A DNA stretch of 64,000 nt from positions 63,315 through 127,314 of the forward strand of contig SWDI01000002.1 in NCBI GenBank assembly GCA_005116955.1, read 5' to 3'. Below are positions 54,287 through 63,128 of this stretch, piece by piece; within the stretch, counting starts at the first letter, position 1; each line of letters begins with the position of its first letter. The DNA comes from Nitrospira sp. GTDB taxonomy: Bacteria; Nitrospirota; Nitrospiria; Nitrospirales; Nitrospiraceae. Under the pieces are notes generated by a model, which worked only from the letters and a program-made list of their open reading frames with translations, had not been told where the DNA came from and made no database searches. A program made the position numbers and the translations under genes.

Positions 54287-55815
54287 GCTGATGTAGCTGA
54301 AGGCTCGCCACCTAAATCATTTGCGATCAGTCGGAACTGTTCGAGCGCAGCTTCGAGGTCGTCGACGATTTCCTGAGCGATAACGTCTGGATCAGGAAGA
54401 TTTGCGGAGTCCTCTAGGCTATCGTCTTTGAGCCAGAAGATGTCGAGGCTGGCTTTGTCGCGAGCGACTAACTCGTCGTAATCGTACGACCGCCAGCGGC
54501 CGTCTGGTTTCTTGTCGGACCAAGTGGATTTCCGGGTGTGGCGATTGCCTCCGGCCTGCTTGTCAGGCCGGTCGAGATTGCCGTTGTAGCATTTCACGAA
54601 CTCATCGAGGTCCTCACGCTTGAGCGGATCGGTCTTGAGCGTGAAGTGTTTGTTGGTGCGGAGGTCGTAGATCCAAAGCTTTTGGGTCCAAGGCGTCTCG
54701 CTCGCGGGTTTTTTGTCGAAGAAGAGGACGTTGGCTTTCACCCCCTGCGCGTAAAAGAGGCCCGTCGGCAGACGGAGGAGCGTGTGGACATCGCACTCGT
54801 GCAAGAGCTTGCGCCTGACAGTCTCCCCTGCCCCGCCTTCGAAGAGGACGTTGTCAGGCACCACGACCCCGGCGCGGCCATTCTGCTTCAGCAACGTTTT
54901 GACATGCTGGACAAAATTGAGTTGCTTGTTGGAGGTCGTGGCCCAGAAGTCGTCACGCTCGACGATGTCCCGTTCCTTGGAGACTTGGCCCTCTTCGCCG
55001 ACGATGGTCGTGCTGCTCTTCTTCCCGAACGGGGGATTGGTCATCACAATGTTGAACCGATCCCCAGGATCAGCAGCCAAGGAATCGACTCCTGCCGCGA
55101 TCGGGAGTTCTTTGTCGCTCCCAATCCCATGGAGCATCAGGTTCATCGCACAGAGCCTGGCCGTACTCTGAACCAATTCCCATCCCTTGAACGTGCCTTG
55201 TCGAAGAGCAATCTTTTCAGCCTTGGTCAGGTTGGGATTGTGCTTCACAATGTAGTCGTGTGCGGCCAGGAAAAATCCGCCGGTCCCGCAGGCTGGATCA
55301 CAGATGGTCTCATCGGGCTTGGGAGCAATCACTTCAATCATCACCGCAATCAGCGGTCGTGGAGTGAAGTACTGGCCCGCACCGGACTTGGTATCTTGCG
55401 CGTTTTTCTCCAGCAAGCCCTCGTAGGCGTCCCCTTTCACGTCTGCGCTCATCGTGGACCAGTCTTCTTTGTCGATGAGATCCACAATCAGCCGCCTCAG
55501 CTTGACCGGGTCCTGGAACTTATTCTGGGCCTTCGTAAAGATCAGGCCGAGCATGCCCTTCCCTTTGCCGAGTTCTTCCAGGAGATGACGGTAGTGATCG
55601 AACAGATCGTCGCCATCCTTCTTCAGCAGGCTGGGCCAACTGTACTTGTCAGGGATCTGGCTGGGCTGGTTGTACGGTGGCTTCGTGCGCTCGTCGGCCA
55701 TCTTGAGGAACAGCAAATATGTCAACTGCTCGACGTAGTCGCCATAGCTCATCCCGTCGTCGCGGAGAACGTTGCAGTAGTTCCAGAGCTTTTGGACGAT
55801 GGCAGAGGGGCTCAT
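54283..55815 (-). CDS. hsdM: Type I restriction-modification methyltransferase subunit
   Basis: HsdM methylates adenine-N6 in the HsdS-defined site. The N-terminal helical domain (LWNYCNVLRDDGMSYGDYVEQLTYLLFL) precedes the SAM motif DPACGTGGFFLAAHDYI and the catalytic NPPF (IVMTNPPFGKK). It has 510 residues, a normal length. The frame is intact. Downstream it overlaps fic; upstream 91 bp separate it from the YgiT-type gene. Confidence 0.96.
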   Translation of the reverse strand: MSPSAIVQKLWNYCNVLRDDGMSYGDYVEQLTYLLFLKMADERTKPPYNQPSQIPDKYSWPSLLKKDGDDLFDHYRHLLEELGKGKGMLGLIFTKAQNKFQDPVKLRRLIVDLIDKEDWSTMSADVKGDAYEGLLEKNAQDTKSGAGQYFTPRPLIAVMIEVIAPKPDETICDPACGTGGFFLAAHDYIVKHNPNLTKAEKIALRQGTFKGWELVQSTARLCAMNLMLHGIGSDKELPIAAGVDSLAADPGDRFNIVMTNPPFGKKSSTTIVGEEGQVSKERDIVERDDFWATTSNKQLNFVQHVKTLLKQNGRAGVVVPDNVLFEGGAGETVRRKLLHECDVHTLLRLPTGLFYAQGVKANVLFFDKKPASETPWTQKLWIYDLRTNKHFTLKTDPLKREDLDEFVKCYNGNLDRPDKQAGGNRHTRKSTWSDKKPDGRWRSYDYDELVARDKASLDIFWLKDDSLEDSANLPDPDVIAQEIVDDLEAALEQFRLIANDLGGEPSATSA

Positions 55816-55906
55816 GAAACGCGAACGGGGCTAGTGGATCTGAGAGAATGGAGAGGATTGGGGCTTACTGGAAGACTCATTGGACGCCACCTTTCACTGC
55901 GGCCCG

Positions 55907-56137
55907 TTATGACTTGGATGTCGGTGGCCCCGCTGCAACCAGCGCGGAACTTTCACGGTCGAGGCCGGCCAAGGCTTTCTGAATCAGCTCAACTTCCCGA
56001 GACTCAAAGTAGGGCTCGCCACATTGAGTGCAAACCCAGGCGGGCACCGCATCCCAAGACACGTGATAACCTTTTCGGTCCAGGCTGAAGGGAGCGTTCC
56101 CTTTCATCATCCGACCCTTGCAATGGATACATTCCAT
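55907..56137 (-). CDS. YgiT-type zinc-finger antitoxin-like protein
   Basis: The start at ATG 56137 has AAGGAGG nine bases upstream. Two CxxC pairs (MECIHCKGRM and WVCTQCGEPYF) form the N-terminal zinc domain of MqsA/YgiT antitoxins. The helix-turn-helix found in E. coli MqsA is absent, since the protein has only 76 residues. It lies directly after the DUF4258 gene and is its likely antitoxin. Confidence 0.82.
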   Translation of the reverse strand: MECIHCKGRMMKGNAPFSLDRKGYHVSWDAVPAWVCTQCGEPYFESREVELIQKALAGLDRESSALVAAGPPTSKS

Positions 56138-56139
56138 GG

Positions 56140-56451
56140 CTATCGCCTCCTTCGATAATCGGACGACCACTGTTCGGTATCAGGGAGATAGGCAGTAATC
56201 ACGGCCAAGTAATCCGTCTTCGGGGAGCACACCACATGGATCGCACGGTTCGCATCACCGAATCCTAAAAGCAAACAGCTGTGGCCTCGACTGTCGTGGG
56301 GATAGTCTTCCACAAGTTCACCCGTCATGACAACTCTTTCCACCTCTTCCGGCGTAATCATTCGTTCAGGCCGCGACATCTGGCGGATGGCATGCGGCAA
56401 GAACAATAGCTTCTTTTCTGCGGTCTGTTTCACAGCCTCCACGATCGTCAT
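56140..56451 (-). CDS. DUF4258 toxin-like protein
   Basis: The protein (103 residues) has the DUF4258 pattern: FLPHAIRQMSRPERMITPEEVERVV, then GELVEDYPHD, and a strand AIHVVCSPKTDYLAVITAY. The fold is RelE/MqsR-like, so it is a probable ribonuclease toxin. It overlaps the hsdS stop (ATGA) and is followed at once by the YgiT-type antitoxin gene. Toxin-first order is usual for MqsR/MqsA-type pairs. Confidence 0.8.
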   Translation of the reverse strand: MTIVEAVKQTAEKKLLFLPHAIRQMSRPERMITPEEVERVVMTGELVEDYPHDSRGHSCLLLGFGDANRAIHVVCSPKTDYLAVITAYLPDTEQWSSDYRRRR

Positions 56452-57782
56452 CGGGTGACTCCATAGGGAGAAGAGGATTCCGCCGCGAGAGGAAGTTCAT
56501 GATATGAATCGGATCGTTGTGGTTGCTTGGTCGGAATTAACTTCCCCTCAAAGGCACGTTTAAGTATCGACTGCCGCAGGCGGTCGGCGCGAGCAAGACT
56601 GGCTTCGACAGAACCTTGGAGTTCCTCGATAACAGACAGCCGGAGCTCGACTTCGGCAACCATCATGCCTTGTTCCGCAAGGGAAGGGCAAAGGATGGAG
56701 AAAACTTTAATATCGCTCAGGCTAACATTGGCTCTTGCAACATCGACCTTCTCAGTGTGAATCGCTGCTTGTGTTCCAGGTGAAAGAAGATTGAGCATCA
56801 AGTATTTTGGGAGCATCCGTTCCTTATTCAGGCGAATCACCGCGACTGCCTGATTCACATTGCCTCCTTCAATTTCTGGAGTCGCGACTGCGGCCCTTCC
56901 GATAGATGCACCCACAATGTTCAAAAGCACATCGCCAGTTCTTAGTACCGATTTCCTCTCCTTTTCATTAAAGGCGGGAGGCAGGTGCGCGATGTCAGAG
57001 AGGTCGAGATTGCCCCATCCAACATTCTGGCTTCGCACGAACACAACTCCGCTATCTGCATACGTAAATCCTTGCCAGTTTGGGGACGAGCCCTTAGTGA
57101 CAAGGTCGGCAACTTCACCTATCTTCGTAGTTTGTCGGTTCTTGATCGGAACGAGGGCGCCTTCGACGGCGGCTTTGAGGACGGAAGCTTTGTAGCGCTT
57201 GAGATTGGCTTTGACGCGCTTGAGGTTTGCGACGGCTTCGTCGAGGCGGGAGAATTGCTTTTCGATCTCCGCGACGATCTCCTGTTGCTCATGAAAAGGT
57301 GGAACTGGGACATCCCAGTCAAGAACCATGGCCTTCGTCAATGCCTGCCGGGTAGCTCCTACCTGGACATTCATGACACGTGCCTGCTCATTCGGCGAGG
57401 CCAGGAAAAACGACAAAAATGATGATGACAGTTCTTCCTTCGGGCGTATTATGCAGACATGCTGGTTTACTCTGGCACCTGCCAGCGCATTAGGAGCAGT
57501 GGTTACTCGCCCAATCGACGCCCCTGTTATATTGAGCAAGACATCACTCGGCTGAACGATTACATGATCAAGTTTTCTGGCCTCGTCAGCATCGATAAAC
57601 GCAAGACCATCCGACTTAAAGCCTGAAGAATGAACATTCATCGAACGAATAAGAGGAACTCCCGAATCCTGATAAACAGATTCCCCCCCGCGCGGTGTTG
57701 AGCCACTGCCAACTTTGGTCGTGACCTCACTAATTTTTCTGTAATTCCAGAGGCTAGGGATCACTTCTCGACCATTCGTCAC
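56448..57782 (-). CDS. hsdS: Type I restriction specificity subunit
   Basis: HsdS recognises the split DNA target. Two target-recognition domains are visible, each ending in conserved helices: VPVPPFHEQQEIVAEIEKQFSRLDEAVANLKRVKANLKRYKASVLKAA in the middle and CPSLAEQGMMVAEVELRLSVIEELQGSV followed by SLARADRLRQSILKRAFEGKLI at the end. It has 444 residues. The GTG start at 57782 overlaps the stop of the hsdR remnant (GTGA). The 3' end overlaps the DUF4258 gene. Confidence 0.95.
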   Translation of the reverse strand: MTNGREVIPSLWNYRKISEVTTKVGSGSTPRGGESVYQDSGVPLIRSMNVHSSGFKSDGLAFIDADEARKLDHVIVQPSDVLLNITGASIGRVTTAPNALAGARVNQHVCIIRPKEELSSSFLSFFLASPNEQARVMNVQVGATRQALTKAMVLDWDVPVPPFHEQQEIVAEIEKQFSRLDEAVANLKRVKANLKRYKASVLKAAVEGALVPIKNRQTTKIGEVADLVTKGSSPNWQGFTYADSGVVFVRSQNVGWGNLDLSDIAHLPPAFNEKERKSVLRTGDVLLNIVGASIGRAAVATPEIEGGNVNQAVAVIRLNKERMLPKYLMLNLLSPGTQAAIHTEKVDVARANVSLSDIKVFSILCPSLAEQGMMVAEVELRLSVIEELQGSVEASLARADRLRQSILKRAFEGKLIPTKQPQRSDSYHELPLAAESSSPYGVTR

Positions 57783-57928
57783 GCGGCTAGCGCCCCGTTT
57801 AGTTCTTCAATGAGCCTGTTCAGCTCTTTACCGAACAGTTGATGCACTTTCCCAAGCCCACCTTCTTGCGCAAAGGGCACGTATTCAAAGTCGTCCGGTT
57901 CAACGACAAGGTGGGCCGCGACGTGGTC
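57779..57928 (-). pseudogene. hsdR C-terminal remnant, distinct from the intact hsdR
   Basis: On the minus strand 49 codons plus TGA read DHVAAHLVVEPDDFEYVPF and on to NGALAA. They align without gaps to the last 49 residues of the intact HsdR (DHIAANMGVESDDFEYAPF...) with 29 identities. An in-frame TGA precedes the first codon, so no longer frame exists. The TGA end overlaps the hsdS GTG by four bases, as in a working hsdR-hsdS junction. It is therefore the stump of an older hsdR allele. Confidence 0.85.
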
Positions 57929-57959
57929 TCACCCAGACAGACACACAAGAGGCGCAGAC

Positions 57960-58256
57960 TTAGCCTGACCTCGCCTTCCAGTACCCTGGTTCTCGTTTGA
58001 GGTGCATGACCGCGAGAATTTCGACTGCCTCAGGTTTTGTCCGATAGATGACGCCGTATGGAAAGCGGGGGAGCCTGCACTTATGGATATCGCCCTCGAC
58101 CTTGGGATACATATGCGGGCGACGGCTAATTCTATGGAGGGCATCTTCCAGAAGGTCGAGGAAACGACGATCAAGTCCTGGTTGTCTTGCCCCGTAAAAG
58201 CTTGCCGCTTCGTCCGTTTCAATTCGAGCTTCCCGATGCCACAAGATTCGCATCAA
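57960..58256 (-). CDS. ParE/RelE-type toxin
   Basis: A compact 98-residue protein with the RelE/ParE fold: FYGARQPGLDRRFLDLLEDALHRISRRPHMYP, CRLPRFPYGVIYRTKPEAVEILAVMHLKREPGYW. It would inhibit translation or gyrase. It overlaps the upstream antitoxin gene (TGATG), so the two are coupled; the track starts at TTG 58256 and ATG 58253 is the alternative. Confidence 0.9.
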   Translation of the reverse strand: MMRILWHREARIETDEAASFYGARQPGLDRRFLDLLEDALHRISRRPHMYPKVEGDIHKCRLPRFPYGVIYRTKPEAVEILAVMHLKREPGYWKARSG

Positions 58257-58483
58257 GCGTGCTTCTTCCGAAGTTCAGCCATGACTGTATCGGAGTCGGT
58301 CAACTCGACTTCCCCACGATCGATCTGCTCGCAGCGACGTTGAATCTCCTCCCGCCACGTCTGTGACACCTTAAAATCCTCCTCGAAGTCGAGGCTTTCC
58401 AAGAGCGTTTCAGCAATCATGGCACGGGAGCCCGGCTCTAGCTGCATGGCCTCTTCCAGAACTTTCTTTGCATTTACTTTCAT
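58253..58483 (-). CDS. Addiction-module antitoxin
   Basis: The protein (76 residues) matches the antitoxin family that begins with a helical segment and a conserved LEPGSRAMIAETLLESLD. The C-terminal EIQRRCEQIDRGEVELTDSD lies before the toxin-binding tail. It precedes the ParE/RelE-type toxin gene and overlaps it, the usual antitoxin-first arrangement. Confidence 0.88.
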   Translation of the reverse strand: MKVNAKKVLEEAMQLEPGSRAMIAETLLESLDFEEDFKVSQTWREEIQRRCEQIDRGEVELTDSDTVMAELRKKHA

Positions 58484-58513
58484 AGTGTCAACCCCTCCTC
58501 CAGATCGCCTGGC

Positions 58514-58714
58514 TTACACGCCATTCCAGACCTCGTCGTCCTGGTTGTCCCACACATGGCGCATGGCCGGTTCCTGCGCCTGCTTCAATTCTTCGGTATG
58601 ACGGTCTCTCAGGCCGTGCTTGATTTCGATGTACTCGATGAAATCCAACACCTCCTGCGCGAGTGTGTCCGGAAGTTTCTGCGCCTCCTTGAAGATTCGT
58701 TCGGCTGTCGACAT
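58514..58714 (-). CDS. Lone DUF2281/VapB-like antitoxin
   Basis: The 66-residue protein begins MSTAERIFKEAQKLPDTLAQEVLDFIEYIE, the DUF2281 antitoxin-like pattern. No toxin gene (PIN or RelE) of its own is visible; the next genes form a separate antitoxin/toxin pair. It lies 12 bp after the hsdR stop. Confidence 0.75.
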   Translation of the reverse strand: MSTAERIFKEAQKLPDTLAQEVLDFIEYIEIKHGLRDRHTEELKQAQEPAMRHVWDNQDDEVWNGV

Positions 58715-58726
58715 ATATCCTCCGTT

Positions 58727-61534
58727 TTAGGCCACCAGGGCCATATTCAGGCTTTCTATTATGGTCTGAAGGCCGTCCGGAAACAATCGATAGGCTTTTC
58801 CCAACCCACCGGCCTGGGAAAAGGGTGCGTACTCGAAGTCGTCTGATTCAACCCCCATGTTTGCCGCAATATGGTCTCTAATCATGCTGAGCCACTGCCT
58901 CTGTTCATCGGTAAACTTCTTGCCTCCACCCTCCTGCTCTCCAAGCCAGGCGTTGAAGTTGGCATTGACCTTCTCGGGAAATGGCACTAGCTCGTTGTCC
59001 TGATGCGTGGCAAAGCGGACAAGGGAAACCAAGTCGGTGAGAATGCGCTTGCCGCTCGTGCCTTTGACCTTCGATTTCTCCAGCGCGGCGTAGGCCTGCC
59101 AGAGCTGGGATTCGTTCCAGAGGTAGGGCGGCTTTTCGATAGCGTTGGCCAGATCCTTGATGTCCTCGAACTTCAGCCGCTGCTTGTACGGCTTGCTGTA
59201 GAGGACTTGCAGGGCGGTGATCTCGTCCTTGTGCTGTGTGATGAACTGTTCGAACGATTGCACGATGGTACGAGCGCGCGCTAACGCGTCTGCACTGAAG
59301 CCTGCTTCGATGACCTGGTCCTGGCTGACATGGTCAATGGTCAGTTCGTTCTTCTTTTTGATCTCGACCAAGAGTTCGCGGAGCTTCGGATCGTGAAACG
59401 GTTTGGCCGCTGCTTGAATCAACTTGGTGGCCACCTGCTGAATCTGCTGCTCAGTCGGCTTTGTTGTGCCGAATTGCTGCGTGGCTCGTTCTTCCTGCCG
59501 ATCAGGATTAACCGCTTCCACGAGACCCCGGCTGAGATCCTTGAGCGAGAGGCCGCCGCTGGCTTTGCTGATGGCCTGTTCATCGGCCTTCGTGACGCGG
59601 TGCTCCATGCGGGCCAGCCGTCCGGCGATGCTGGTGAGCACATCCTCTTCCATATTCCCTAGAGCGACGGCTTGGAGCAGCTTCTCAAAGGCCACGCTGG
59701 GCTTTTTCTCCATTGGCCGGGCGTCAGTCTTGTCCTGCTCGCAGACGCCGACGGTATCGACGATAACAAAGTGGTCTTTGCTCGTGGCGTCGGGTGTGAC
59801 GGCCTTGAGATCGTCCGGCTTGATAACGCGGACGCCCCGGCCCTTCATCTGCTCGAAGAAGGTACGGGATTTGACCGCGCGCATGAAGACGACGATTTCG
59901 ACGGGCTTGATGTCGGTGCCGGTGGCAATCATGTCCACCGTGACGGCGATACGAGGATGGTAGCTGTTCCGGAAGCTCTTGATGAGGGTTTTAGGATCGA
60001 CCCCGGTGGTGCGATAGGTGATCTTCTGGGCGAATTCGTTGCCCTTACCGAATTCCTCGCGGAGTATTTCGACGATGTTTTCCGCGTGGGCGTCGTCCTT
60101 GGCGAAGATAAGTGTCTTGGGCACTTCGGTTCGGCCTGGAAAGATGTCAGTGAAGAGCTTGTCCCTGAAGGCTTTGACGATGGTGCGAATCTGGTCCGGA
60201 GCGACCACGTCGCGGTCAAGCTGGTCGGGATCGTAGGCGAAGTCGTCGTCGAGTCTTTCCCACCGCTTCGTCCGTGTCTCCCGATTCATCAACTGCACGC
60301 TATACCCGGCCTCGACCGTGGAGCCTGCCTGCGTAATAGCGGTGCGGATGCGGTACACGTCGTAGTTGACGTTGACGCCGTCAGCCACGGCCTGCTCGTG
60401 GTTGTATTCCATAACCAGGTTTTGGTTGAAGAAACCGAAGGTCTGTTTGTTGGGCGTGGCGGTGAGGCCGATGAGGTGGGCATCGAAGTATTCCAACACC
60501 TGCGCCCAGAGATTGTAGATGGACCGGTGGCATTCGTCGGTGACGATGACATCGAAGGTTTCGATCGGAATGGCCGGATTGTAGTCGATGGGCTCCGGTT
60601 GTTTGAAGAGCCGTTCGAGGCCTGAGACGGAGGCTTCCTCGTCTTCGTCCGACAGTTCCCGCCCTTTGATCATGGAGTACATGCGCTGGATGGTGCTGAT
60701 GCAGACCCGCGCGGTGGTATCCAGGGTATTGCCCGCCAGCCGCTGGACGATGAACTCTTCGGTGAACTTGAAGTTGTTGTAGGGTGAGACGTACTGCTGA
60801 AATTCTTTCAATGTCTGGTCGCCCAGGTTGCCGCGATCGACGAGGAACAGCACGCGCTTGGCTCCGGCGAACTTGATCAGCCGATAGATGAAGTTGATAG
60901 CCGTGAAGGTCTTGCCGCTGCCGGTGGCCATTTGGATTAAGGAACGCGGACGATCCTGGGCCAGCGACTTTTCAAGATTATTGATAGCCGTAACCTGCGC
61001 GGGCCAAAGGCCGGCGGTGCTGAGTGATGGCAGCGTTCTCAGTCGCCCACGGAGCGTCGGTGCTGCTTCCGCTGCGAGGGATGCGCCATGCAGATCTCTG
61101 GGAGCATCGCTATGCTTCGGGATGAAGGCCGCGAGCGCATCGGGTCGGTGAAAGCTAAACACTGGGCGGCTGCGAGGCTGGGGATCGAGGCCGTTCGTGA
61201 ATCGCATTTCCACGCCGGTGCTCTGATACAAAAATGGTAATGGCCGGATATGGGCAGGCAAATCGGCAGGGAGGCCTTTACTGTATTTCTCAGCTTGGAC
61301 TTCCACGCCGACGAGCGGAAACCCTTCCTTCTTCGCCTCAATGACTCCGGCGGCTTTTCTATCTATATACAGGAGATAGTCCGCAAAGCCGTGCCCGCTC
61401 ACGAGGGGGAAATTTCTGAGGGCGACTCCCCGACCGGCATGAAGATTGGCGCTCTTGTAGTCTTGGACTTTCCAGCCCGCCTGCACCAGCGCTTGGTCGA
61501 TATGCTCGCGGGCTTGATCTTCAGGAGTGGCCAT
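58727..61534 (-). CDS. hsdR: Type I restriction endonuclease subunit R
   Basis: HsdR translocates DNA and cuts it. The N-terminal nuclease core is DYLLYIDRKAAGVIEAKKEG (D...ExK). The helicase part has MATGSGKTFTAINFIYRL (I), TDECHRSIYN (DEAD-like II), TATPNKQTFGFF and MKGRGVRV (VI). A C-terminal EcoEI_R-type region follows. It has 935 residues and appears intact. It is the first gene of the minus-strand locus. Confidence 0.95.
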   Translation of the reverse strand: MATPEDQAREHIDQALVQAGWKVQDYKSANLHAGRGVALRNFPLVSGHGFADYLLYIDRKAAGVIEAKKEGFPLVGVEVQAEKYSKGLPADLPAHIRPLPFLYQSTGVEMRFTNGLDPQPRSRPVFSFHRPDALAAFIPKHSDAPRDLHGASLAAEAAPTLRGRLRTLPSLSTAGLWPAQVTAINNLEKSLAQDRPRSLIQMATGSGKTFTAINFIYRLIKFAGAKRVLFLVDRGNLGDQTLKEFQQYVSPYNNFKFTEEFIVQRLAGNTLDTTARVCISTIQRMYSMIKGRELSDEDEEASVSGLERLFKQPEPIDYNPAIPIETFDVIVTDECHRSIYNLWAQVLEYFDAHLIGLTATPNKQTFGFFNQNLVMEYNHEQAVADGVNVNYDVYRIRTAITQAGSTVEAGYSVQLMNRETRTKRWERLDDDFAYDPDQLDRDVVAPDQIRTIVKAFRDKLFTDIFPGRTEVPKTLIFAKDDAHAENIVEILREEFGKGNEFAQKITYRTTGVDPKTLIKSFRNSYHPRIAVTVDMIATGTDIKPVEIVVFMRAVKSRTFFEQMKGRGVRVIKPDDLKAVTPDATSKDHFVIVDTVGVCEQDKTDARPMEKKPSVAFEKLLQAVALGNMEEDVLTSIAGRLARMEHRVTKADEQAISKASGGLSLKDLSRGLVEAVNPDRQEERATQQFGTTKPTEQQIQQVATKLIQAAAKPFHDPKLRELLVEIKKKNELTIDHVSQDQVIEAGFSADALARARTIVQSFEQFITQHKDEITALQVLYSKPYKQRLKFEDIKDLANAIEKPPYLWNESQLWQAYAALEKSKVKGTSGKRILTDLVSLVRFATHQDNELVPFPEKVNANFNAWLGEQEGGGKKFTDEQRQWLSMIRDHIAANMGVESDDFEYAPFSQAGGLGKAYRLFPDGLQTIIESLNMALVA

Positions 61535-62000
61535 GGGCGCTAAGGATACCTTGTTATCAGCGAGAAATCACGCCCCTCTCTGAGAAGTGCTGAGGACTGC
61601 CGGATAGGGCTGAGGTATGAGGACTGAGGACTGAGCGAGGGGAAAGAGCTGATGGCTGGAAATGGGACAGGGAGCTTATGGCGTATGGCTGATAGCAGAT
61701 GGCTTATGGCAAAACCCAGCAACGGCTCGGGAATCTTGTTCTGACACCTTCGGGACGATATCCGACCAGCCTCACGCTGTGAGGACCCATTTCCCGACTC
61801 GACGGCGGGGTGTGTGCTCCACTCCCCTCGCTGCTCACGATTTCAATACCCTGCTCCGCCACGCCGTAGACTGGCATACTTCGACAACATAGAATAGCCT
61901 GTCTTCTTTATCCGGCCGGGACTGTTGCGGTTCGGAGCCTCCTCGCTTGTGCTGACGGGGGCACTCCCCACGTTTGAATGGTGAGGCATTCCCGCAGGCC
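61535..62000. repeat. Gene-free region with degenerate short repeats
   Basis: The part nearest hsdR holds GAGGACTGAGGACTGAG-type repeats (61590-61640) and a stretch in which GATGGCT and CTTATGGC recur (61645-61710). No ORF here is convincing. A similar GGACTGAG-rich run lies at 63000-63075 beyond the next gene. Confidence 0.55.
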
Positions 62001-62996
62001 ATGAACTACGTCGTTGGATGTGTCGTCACTCTGCTGGCTCTGTCAGGATGGGTGTATGCGCGATATGAGTCCGATCGTGCCGAGGTCACCGCACGGCTGG
62101 TCAGAGACAGCCACGTTGCAACCACGGCCTGCGGCCCCATCGAGTATTCGGAGGTCGGATCGGGCCCGGCCGTGCTCGCTATCCATGGAGCCGGTGGTGG
62201 CTATCCGCAAATGGCGGACTTTGGCGATACGCTGGCTCCTGCCGGATTTCGTGTGGTCGCTGTCTCCCGGTTTGGCTATCTCCGGACACCATCGCCCATT
62301 CATGCCGGTGTGAAAGAGCAGGCGTCGGCCCATGCGTGCCTGTTGGATAGCTTGGGGATCACGACTGCCGCCGTGTTTGGGGTGTCCGCCGGCGCGCCAT
62401 CATCCATACAGTTCTGCCTGGACTTTCCGGCCCGTTGCTCCGCCTTAGTCCTGCTCGTCCCAGCGGCCTTTCCCCCCGGTACAACCACGAAGGACACTAC
62501 CCCTCCATCCCCCTACATGTCATTTGTGCTCGACCATGTGCTGGGGTCAGACTTCTTGATCTGGACACTGACGCGAGTGGCTCCGCGCATGCTGATTGAA
62601 ACGGTCCTGGCGACACCGACCGAGGTGTATCGGAATGCCGATTCCAGCGAACAGGCACGAGCCCTCCGCATCATCCAAGACATCTTTCCGGTTAGCCGGA
62701 GGATTGAAGGCTTACGCATCGATGCCCGGATGGCCGCCCCCCTGATACCGGAGGAACTCCGTACGATCTCGGCGCCAACGCTTGCCATGAGCTGTGCAGA
62801 CGATCTGTACCGGACGCTGGCGGGAGCTTCGTATGCCGCTATGCACATTCCGGGTGCTCGCTTGGTCACGTTTCAGAGCGGCGGTCACGGCTGGCTTGGC
62901 CACAATGCGGAGGTGAATCGTGAGATCGCACAATTTCTTCAAGCGGTGACGTCGTCCAACGTAACAGGCAAGGGGCGGAACCGCACGAAAGACTGA
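62001..62996 (+). CDS. Membrane-anchored alpha/beta hydrolase
   Basis: From ATG 62001 a membrane anchor (VVGCVVTLLALSGWVYARY) leads into an alpha/beta hydrolase fold. The oxyanion motif is IHGAGGGYPQ, the nucleophile GVSAGAPSS, and the likely His lies in GGHGWLGHN. It has 331 residues. Characterised relatives include esterases and haloperoxidase-like enzymes; the substrate is unknown. The track start at TTG 61974 adds nine non-typical residues. Confidence 0.85.
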   Translation: MNYVVGCVVTLLALSGWVYARYESDRAEVTARLVRDSHVATTACGPIEYSEVGSGPAVLAIHGAGGGYPQMADFGDTLAPAGFRVVAVSRFGYLRTPSPIHAGVKEQASAHACLLDSLGITTAAVFGVSAGAPSSIQFCLDFPARCSALVLLVPAAFPPGTTTKDTTPPSPYMSFVLDHVLGSDFLIWTLTRVAPRMLIETVLATPTEVYRNADSSEQARALRIIQDIFPVSRRIEGLRIDARMAAPLIPEELRTISAPTLAMSCADDLYRTLAGASYAAMHIPGARLVTFQSGGHGWLGHNAEVNREIAQFLQAVTSSNVTGKGRNRTKD

Positions 62997-63128
62997 GTTG
63001 TGAGGGCTGAGTCTGCGGGGAAATGGTTGAGAACTGAGGACCAAGGACTGAGTGCTAAATCCTCAGTCTGAATGCTGGGCGGAGTGGCCCGAGTTGACAG
63101 GTGTCATGCACCACATTACACTTAGGCC

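Noticed and set aside
54538-56088. Plus-strand ORF of 516 codons
   Set aside because: It is antisense to hsdM, whose motifs are unmistakable; long shadow ORFs are common at this GC content.
59672-60625. Plus-strand ORF of 317 codons
   Set aside because: It is antisense to the hsdR helicase domain and has no family features.
61662-61892. Plus-strand ORF of 76 codons
   Set aside because: It runs through the degenerate repeat region and has no coding character.
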